Origin: Pseudomonadota bacterium
GTDB lineage: Bacteria > Pseudomonadota > Alphaproteobacteria > Sphingomonadales > Sphingomonadaceae
Assembly (NCBI GenBank): GCA_023386515.1
Contig: JAEWJQ010000040.1
Span: 1-5,280, forward strand
DNA: 5,280 bases
Direction of reading: 5' to 3'
The notes beneath the pieces are model-generated. The model worked only from the letters and a program-made list of their open reading frames with translations, made no database searches and was not told the DNA's origin. The position numbers and the translations under genes are program-made. This document shows, one piece after another, positions 1 through 3,917 of the stretch (position 1 is the first letter of the stretch; each line of letters starts with the position of its first letter).

Positions 1-292
1 CGGTCAGGTTCTTGAGCCCCGGCTGGACGCTCCAATTGTATTCGCCCGCAACGAAGACGAAGGCGTCGGCGCGGCGGATCTTCGCGGCCAGTGCCTTGAG
101 GGCCGGCGGCGCCTCGCCGGCGGGATATTCCTTGTACATGCGGTCGAGCATCGGCAGATCGAGCGCCTTGGCATCGATCAGCTCGGCCTCGGCACCGCGC
201 GCCCGGAACTGGCGGACCAGATAGTCCGCGAGGCGGATGCCCTGCCGGTCCGAGCGATAGGAGCCGTAGAAGATCAGGATCGAGTCGGGCAT
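1..292 (-). CDS. NAD(P)H-dependent FMN reductase-like flavoprotein (partial, C-terminus off the left edge)
   Basis: Only the first 97 residues are present. The protein begins MPDSILIFYGSYR and shows a flavodoxin-like fold: a first beta strand (residues 4-9), then a phosphate-binding loop G10-S-Y-R-S-D-R, as in the SsuE/ArsH/azoreductase group that binds FMN. A second recognisable motif is GEYNWSVQPGLKN (residues 83-95). This is the family's PEYNxSxPxxLKN flavin-contact segment, with Gly in place of the first Pro. Proteins of this family are cytosolic and use NAD(P)H to reduce FMN, quinones or other electron acceptors; which acceptor applies here cannot be told. The start at 292 has GGAG nine bases upstream. 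The gene lies 56 bases behind the alpha/beta hydrolase on the same strand and is probably the third gene of the pirin operon. Family assignment is firm; the substrate is unknown. Confidence 0.88.
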   Translation of the reverse strand, partial: MPDSILIFYGSYRSDRQGIRLADYLVRQFRARGAEAELIDAKALDLPMLDRMYKEYPAGEAPPALKALAAKIRRADAFVFVAGEYNWSVQPGLKNLT

Positions 293-315
293 CGTCTTCG
301 GCTCCGCACAGGGGC

Positions 316-342
316 GGGCGCGACGGATCGGCCGCCGCGCCC
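316..342 (-). repeat. Strong intercistronic hairpin between hydrolase and flavoprotein genes
   Basis: Read on the minus strand, GGGCGCG and CGCGCCC (7-bp perfect arms) flank a 13-base spacer. The spacer itself pairs four more positions, GCGG with CCGT (one G-U), leaving the 5-base loop CCGAT. This gives an 11-bp GC-rich stem starting 6 bases after the hydrolase stop codon. No T tract follows, so it is not a canonical intrinsic terminator. It may attenuate transcription, or protect the 3' end of the upstream message, between the second and third genes of the operon. The structure is read directly; its function is inferred. Confidence 0.5.
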
Positions 343-348
343 AAGGGA

Positions 349-1176
349 TTAGCCGCGGATGAACGCGAGCAGGTCGGCGTTGATCCGGTCGGCATGCGTC
401 GTCGGCATGCCGTGCGGCAATCCGGGATAGCTCTTCAGCGTAGCGCCTTCGACGAGCTCGGCGGACAATTTGCCGGTGGTCGGGAAGGGCACGACCTGAT
501 CGTCCTCGCCGTGCATCACCAGCGTCGGCACGCGGATTGCCTTGAGATCGTTCGTGAAGTCCGTCTCGCTGAACGCCTTGATGCCGCGGGTATGGGCGAG
601 AATGCTGCCCATCATGCCCTGCCGCCACCAGTTGCGGCGCACCCCGTCCTTCACCTCGGCGCCGTCGCGGTTGTAACCGAAGAACGGCAGGGTGAAGTCC
701 CAGAAGAACTGCGCGCGATTGGTCGCCGTCTGGTGGCGGACGTCGTCGAACACCGCGATCGGCACGCCGTCGGGATTGGTGGGCGTCTGCACCATGATTG
801 GTGCCACCGCGCTGACCAGCACCGCCTTGGCGACGCGGCCCGGCTTGGCCTGCGCGACGTAGCGCGCCACCTCGCCGCCGCCGGTCGAATGGCCGACGTG
901 GATCGCGTCTCTGTGATCGAGCGCGTCGGTCAGCGCGACGACGTCGGCGACATAGCTGTCCATGTCATGTCCGTCGGCCGACTGGCTCGACCGGCCGTGG
1001 CCGCGCCGGTCGTGCGCGACGACGCGATAGCCCTGCTCCAGGAAGAACATCATCTGCGCGTCCCAGTCGTCGGAGCTGAGCGGCCAGCCATGATGGAAGT
1101 GGATGACCTGGGCGTCGCGGGGGCCCCAGTCCTTGTAGAAGATCTCGGTGCCGTCGGCGGTGGTGAGGAAGGGCAT
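349..1176 (-). CDS. Alpha/beta hydrolase, non-heme chloroperoxidase / arylesterase type
   Basis: This 275-residue protein has the usual length for the cofactor-free haloperoxidase/esterase group. The oxyanion region is HFHHGWPLS (residues 26-34). VAHDRRGHGRS (53-63) follows, and the nucleophile elbow GHSTGG places the catalytic Ser at 97. The acid is Asp226 in MHGEDDQVVP and the base His255 in GLPHGM. The 29-residue Asp-His spacing matches characterised members such as Pseudomonas fluorescens arylesterase. No signal peptide is visible, so it should be cytosolic. Such enzymes hydrolyse aryl or alkyl esters and can show perhydrolase (peracid-forming) activity, so 'chloroperoxidase' names in databases should not be taken as the physiological role. 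The start at 1176 is supported by GGAG seven bases upstream. The reading frame stays open upstream, but that stretch lies over the pirin gene and is rejected. The gene is second in a likely operon, 47 bases after the pirin gene. Confidence 0.95.
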   Translation of the reverse strand: MPFLTTADGTEIFYKDWGPRDAQVIHFHHGWPLSSDDWDAQMMFFLEQGYRVVAHDRRGHGRSSQSADGHDMDSYVADVVALTDALDHRDAIHVGHSTGGGEVARYVAQAKPGRVAKAVLVSAVAPIMVQTPTNPDGVPIAVFDDVRHQTATNRAQFFWDFTLPFFGYNRDGAEVKDGVRRNWWRQGMMGSILAHTRGIKAFSETDFTNDLKAIRVPTLVMHGEDDQVVPFPTTGKLSAELVEGATLKSYPGLPHGMPTTHADRINADLLAFIRG

Positions 1177-1223
1177 GGTGTGTCTCCGTCTGTCGGGTGG
1201 GTACGCTTTACGGAACTGGGGGA

Positions 1224-1922
1224 TCAGGCCGCGTCGACCAGGACGATCTCGGCATCCTCGATCGCGGTGACGCGCAGCACGGCCTCGTCGGTGATCGCCG
1301 CGCCGTCGCGGGCGGCAATGCGCACGCCGTTGACCTCGACCGCGCCGGTCGCGGGGACCAGATAGGCATGGTGGCCGGCGCCGAGTTCGTATTCCGCGGT
1401 TTCGCCCGCCTTGATCGTCGCGCCGAGCACGCGGGCGTCGGTGCGGATCGGCAGCGCGTCGCTGTCGCCCTCCACCCCGCTCGCCAGCGTCACGAACTTG
1501 CCCGAGCGCTCGCCGCGCGGGAAGGGCTTGGCGCCCCAGCTCGGCTGGCCGCCGCGCGCCTTGGGCTCGATCCAGATCTGGAAGATGCGGGTGCTGCCCG
1601 GCTCCAGATTGTATTCCGAATGGCGCACGCCCGACCCGGCGCTCATCACCTGCACGTCGCCCGCCTCGGTGCGGCCGGTGTTGCCCAGGCTGTCCTGATG
1701 CGTGATCGCGCCGTCGCGGACATAGGTGATGATCTCCATGTCGGCATGCGGGTGCGGCGGGAAGCCGGTGCCGGCGGCGATCGTGTCGTCGTTCCATACC
1801 CGGATCGGGCCCCAGCCCATCCGCTTGGGATCATAGTAATTGGCGAAGGAGAAATGATGCTTGGCATCGAGCCAGCCGTGGTTGGCGCCGCCGAGGCTGG
1901 CGAAGGGGCGATGGTCGATCAT
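1224..1922 (-). CDS. Pirin family protein (bicupin, YhhW/quercetin 2,3-dioxygenase-like)
   Basis: This 232-residue protein begins MIDHRPFASLGGANHGWLDA. It has the N-terminal pirin cupin with the motif FPPHPHADMEIITYV (54-68) and the second cupin motif SAGSGVRHSEYN (94-105). The four metal ligands seen in the E. coli pirin YhhW (His57, His59, His101, Glu103) occur here at exactly the same residue numbers, so the metal site looks intact. A second, degenerate cupin domain fills about residues 140-230. Length fits the short bacterial pirins. YhhW shows quercetinase activity in vitro, but the physiological substrate of bacterial pirins is unsettled. The start at 1922 has GGAG seven bases upstream. 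The gene leads a minus-strand operon with a hydrolase and a flavoprotein and is divergent from a LysR-type regulator 108 bases away, which probably controls it. Family call is secure; function is inferred only. Confidence 0.95.
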   Translation of the reverse strand: MIDHRPFASLGGANHGWLDAKHHFSFANYYDPKRMGWGPIRVWNDDTIAAGTGFPPHPHADMEIITYVRDGAITHQDSLGNTGRTEAGDVQVMSAGSGVRHSEYNLEPGSTRIFQIWIEPKARGGQPSWGAKPFPRGERSGKFVTLASGVEGDSDALPIRTDARVLGATIKAGETAEYELGAGHHAYLVPATGAVEVNGVRIAARDGAAITDEAVLRVTAIEDAEIVLVDAA

Positions 1923-2030
1923 GTCCGGTCTCCGTGGTCAGGAGCAGCGCCGTTCCGCTGCGTTGCCAGCAAGATGCGATCGATGCGCGCTTGACGAAAC
2001 AGAAAGGATGGCATTGGATCGTTGCCGAAA
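1923..2030. promoter_or_regulatory. Divergent pirin / LysR-regulator control region
   Basis: These 108 bases separate two divergent genes, the usual location for a LysR-type regulator's binding sites and both promoters. Visible elements are a 6-bp dyad at 1944-1961, a short TTGC-CA-GCAA inverted repeat at 1963-1972, and a direct repeat GATGCG at 1973-1978 and 1982-1987. For the regulator gene, TTGACG (1991-1996) followed 17 bases later by TTGGAT (2014-2019) is a weak promoter candidate that would give a nearly leaderless transcript. No convincing promoter for the pirin operon and no clear T-N11-A box were found. The role of the region is inferred from gene layout. Confidence 0.5.
1944..1961. 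repeat. Perfect 6-bp inverted repeat, possible operator or leader hairpin
   Basis: GCAGCG and CGCTGC flank the 6-base spacer CCGTTC. The repeat lies 22-39 bases upstream of the pirin start, so it could be a regulator half-site pair in DNA or a small hairpin in the pirin leader RNA. Six-bp arms can occur by chance in GC-rich DNA, so support comes mainly from its position. Confidence 0.3.
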
Positions 2031-2948
2031 ATGACACGTCGCCTGCCCGATCTCGAAGCCATGGCGATCTTTGCCAAGGTCGCCACGCTCGGCTCCTTCG
2101 CCGCTGCCGCGCAGGACCTCGGCTTATCCAATCCGACCGTGTCCAAGGCGATCAGCCGCCTCGAACAGCGGCTCGGCGTCGCCGTGTTCGCGCGCACCTC
2201 GCGCCGGCTGTCGCTGACCGACGGCGGTCGCGCGCTGCTCGACCGCGCCGCGCGCATCCTCAGCGAGGGAGAGGCGGCGGAGGACGATGCCGCCGAACAG
2301 GCGACCAGCCCGCGCGGCCGGGTGCGGATCAGCGCGCCGCTGTCGTTCGGCATCGGCCATATGGCGGCGACCTTGCCCGGCTTCCTGGAGCGTTATCCCG
2401 ACGTCACGCTCGACCTCGCGCTCAGCGACCGGCAGGTCGACCTGATCGCCGACGGTTTCGACCTCGCGCTGCGCATCGGCCGGCTGGAGGATTCGTCGCT
2501 GATCGCGCGGCGGCTGTGCACCGTGCGGCTGCTGCTCGTCGCCGCGCCCGCCTACCTCGCCGCGCACGGCCGCCCGACCCACCCGGCCGAGCTGCTGCGC
2601 CACCGCGTGCTCGGCTATTCGGGCGGCGCCACCCCCGGCCTCTGGCGCTTCACCCACCCACAGTTCGGCGAGGAGACGGTGCAGCCGCCGGTGCGGCTTT
2701 GGACCGACAATGCCGATCTGCTCACGCCCGCGCTGCTGGCGGGGCAGGGGCTGGCAGTGCAGCCCGAATTCCTCGTGTGGCAGGAATTGCGCGACGGCCG
2801 GCTGGAGACGGTCATGGCGGACTGGGCGCCGCCGGTGCTCGGCCTGCACCTGGTCATGCCGCCGTCGCCGCTGCGCCCGTTGCGCGTCCAGGCGGTGATC
2901 GACCATCTCGCCGCCGCGTTAGCCGTCGCGCCCTGGGCGCGACCCTGA
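2031..2948 (+). CDS. LysR family transcriptional regulator (CrgA-like effector domain)
   Basis: The 305-residue product has typical LysR length. Residues 6-65 form the winged helix-turn-helix: LEAMAIFAKVATLGSFAAAA, then the recognition helix SNPTVSKAISRLEQRLG and the wing FARTSRRLSLTDGG. A linker helix follows to about 92. The substrate-binding domain runs from about 97 (GRVRISAPLSFG) to 295. It contains DLALRIG (144-150), typical of the CrgA-like subgroup whose members often sit beside oxidoreductase genes. The chosen start is ATG 2031, which gives MTRRLPDLEAMAIF, the common N-terminus in this subgroup. An in-frame TTG at 2022 would add three residues. The ribosome binding site is weak: GGA lies 12 bases upstream of the ATG. 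The gene is divergent from the pirin operon and is its probable regulator, presumably answering to a small aromatic or quinone-like ligand (inferred). Its stop codon lies 3 bases from that of the convergent GntR-family gene. Confidence 0.95.
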   Translation: MTRRLPDLEAMAIFAKVATLGSFAAAAQDLGLSNPTVSKAISRLEQRLGVAVFARTSRRLSLTDGGRALLDRAARILSEGEAAEDDAAEQATSPRGRVRISAPLSFGIGHMAATLPGFLERYPDVTLDLALSDRQVDLIADGFDLALRIGRLEDSSLIARRLCTVRLLLVAAPAYLAAHGRPTHPAELLRHRVLGYSGGATPGLWRFTHPQFGEETVQPPVRLWTDNADLLTPALLAGQGLAVQPEFLVWQELRDGRLETVMADWAPPVLGLHLVMPPSPLRPLRVQAVIDHLAAALAVAPWARP

Positions 2949-2951
2949 GCG

Positions 2952-3659
2952 TCAGCCCTGCAGCGCGATCTCGGTATCGATCTGCGCCTGACGTAGCAGG
3001 TCCAGCGTCGCCTCGCGCGCACCCGCCGGATCGGCGTTGGCGATCGCCTCGAACAGGATGCGGTGCTGCGGCATCGGGTCGCGCGGCTGCCGGCTGGCCT
3101 TGTTCTTGAAGATCGTCGTCCAGCGCACCGCGGAGGTGATGCTGACCGACAGGCCGACCAGCAGTTCGTTGTCCGTCGCCTCCAGGATCGCCGCGTGGAA
3201 CAGCTGGTCCGCCATCTGCCCTTCCGGCGTGGCGAGGCCGTGGGCGGCCATCTGCTCAAGCGCATGGCCCATGCGCGACAATTGCCGCGCATCGCGCCGC
3301 GTCGCCGCCATTTCCGCCGCTGCCGGCTCGACGATCATCCGCAGTTCGAACAGCGCCCGCACGAAGTCGAGCGGCGGCGAGCCCTCGAACATCCAGGCGA
3401 GCAGATCGGGATCGAGCATCGCCCACAGCGCCCGGTCGCGCACCCGCGTCCCCGCCTTCGGTCGGCTCTCTACCAGGCCCTTGGCGGCGAGCATCCTGAG
3501 CGCCTCGCGCACGACGCTGCGCGACACCCCGTTCTGCTCGGCGAGTTCCACCTCACCGGGCAGCACCGCGCCGGGCGCATAGGCGCCGGTCGCGATGGCG
3601 ACGCCCAGCCGGTGGGCGAGCAATGTGTGGGCGGGTCGCCGCCGGCTTCGGTCCTGCAT
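2952..3659 (-). CDS. FadR-type GntR family transcriptional regulator (FCD domain)
   Basis: The 235-residue protein has an N-terminal winged helix-turn-helix (about 10-75). It includes LPGEVELAEQNGVSRSVVREALRML in pieces at 33-57, and a wing ending KGLVESRPKAGTRV (60-73). An all-helical FCD ligand-binding domain spans about 97-230. FCD metal ligands are seen as Asp151 and His155 (DQLFH) and His199 (PQHRILFEAI). The fourth ligand, expected 22 residues after His199, is Leu221, so the metal site seems incomplete. The start at 3659 is chosen because GGGGAGA lies eight bases upstream and a promoter candidate sits just beyond. An in-frame ATG at 3716 would lie upstream of that promoter and adds 19 residues without regulator character. 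FCD regulators usually repress sugar-acid or organic-acid genes. Here the divergent arabinofuranosidase carries a matching operator (3775-3789), so it is the likely target. Confidence 0.95.
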   Translation of the reverse strand: MQDRSRRRPAHTLLAHRLGVAIATGAYAPGAVLPGEVELAEQNGVSRSVVREALRMLAAKGLVESRPKAGTRVRDRALWAMLDPDLLAWMFEGSPPLDFVRALFELRMIVEPAAAEMAATRRDARQLSRMGHALEQMAAHGLATPEGQMADQLFHAAILEATDNELLVGLSVSITSAVRWTTIFKNKASRQPRDPMPQHRILFEAIANADPAGAREATLDLLRQAQIDTEIALQG

Positions 3660-3682
3660 GTCGGCGTCTCCCCTGGCCGCCA

Positions 3683-3712
3683 ATCCTAGGCAGGGAAGTA
3701 CAGCCGCATCAA
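3683..3712 (-). promoter_or_regulatory. Candidate promoter of the FadR-type regulator gene
   Basis: On the minus strand, TTGATG (3712-3707) and TAGGAT (3688-3683) are separated by 18 bases. Each matches the sigma-70 consensus at 4 of 6 positions. Transcription would begin near 3676, giving a short leader that contains the ribosome binding site of the start at 3659. This agrees with the shorter of the two possible starts. Judged by eye only. Confidence 0.35.
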
Positions 3713-3760
3713 GCATTTCGTGCTGTGCCGTCCCAAATGGCGCGACATGGCGGAAAGCGG

Positions 3761-3790
3761 TTGACGAGGCGTAGTCTTGTCAGACAAGAT
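3761..3790 (+). promoter_or_regulatory. Candidate promoter facing the arabinofuranosidase gene
   Basis: TTGACG (3761-3766) is a 5-of-6 match to the -35 consensus. It is followed after 18 bases by CAAGAT (3785-3790), a weak 3-of-6 match to the -10 consensus, as is common in GC-rich alphaproteobacteria. The FadR-type palindrome covers the spacer and most of the -10 element, so a bound repressor would block polymerase. Transcription would start near 3797, about 120 bases before ATG 3918 but only about 19 before the alternative start ATG 3816. Confidence 0.45.
3775..3789. promoter_or_regulatory. Operator for a FadR/GntR-type regulator
   Basis: TCTTGTC-A-GACAAGA is a perfect palindrome with 7-bp arms around one central base. 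Its core TTGTCAGACAA (3777-3787) fits the FadR-subfamily operator pattern TNGTNNNACNA at every fixed position. It lies in the gap between the FadR-type regulator and the arabinofuranosidase, overlapping the latter's candidate promoter. Binding by the neighbouring regulator is inferred from the motif family and adjacency. Repression relieved by an arabinan-derived sugar or sugar acid is the simplest model. Confidence 0.7.
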
Positions 3791-3800
3791 GTCGGCAATG

Positions 3801-3807
3801 GGGGAGG
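3801..3807 (+). promoter_or_regulatory. Very strong ribosome binding site before alternative start ATG 3816
   Basis: GGGGAGG lies eight bases before ATG 3816, a better Shine-Dalgarno match than the GGAG (3905-3908) serving ATG 3918. ATG 3816 is in frame with the arabinofuranosidase, and 34 codons without a stop connect the two. Either the real protein has a 34-residue N-terminal extension, or this site translates a leader, or it is a remnant of an earlier gene start. In-frame ATGs also occur at 3789 and 3798 but have no better site. Confidence 0.45.
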
Positions 3808-3917
3808 ATGTGCCAATGAGCACCCATGCCACGTCGCTCGGATCATCCTGTCTGCGCCACCCCCGCGCGTCTCATTCATGGCGCCGCGCGAGCGGACGTC
3901 CGACGGAGTTCAGACCG

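Noticed and set aside
394..1365. 323-residue plus-strand frame
   Set aside because: Antisense shadow of the hydrolase and pirin genes; no recognisable domain.
1177..1797. Upstream extension of the hydrolase reading frame toward 1797
   Set aside because: It runs through the pirin gene in another frame with Arg-rich low-complexity translation. The hydrolase has a good start and ribosome binding site at 1176.
2124..2906. 260-residue minus-strand frame
   Set aside because: Antisense to the LysR gene and compositionally unlike a real protein.
1934..3109. 391-residue plus-strand frame across the LysR gene
   Set aside because: Out-of-frame shadow with Arg/Ala-rich translation. The LysR domains are in the frame starting at 2031.
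3063..3689. 208-residue plus-strand frame and its overlapping neighbours
   Set aside because: Antisense to the FadR-type regulator; no ribosome binding site or domain.
3660..3716. N-terminal extension of the FadR-type regulator to ATG 3716
   Set aside because: ATG 3659 has a strong ribosome binding site, and the likely promoter lies between the two starts.
3893..3902. CGGACGTCCG, a perfect 10-bp palindrome just before the arabinofuranosidase ribosome binding site
   Set aside because: Short, without a loop, and expected now and then in GC-rich DNA. No regulator motif was recognised.
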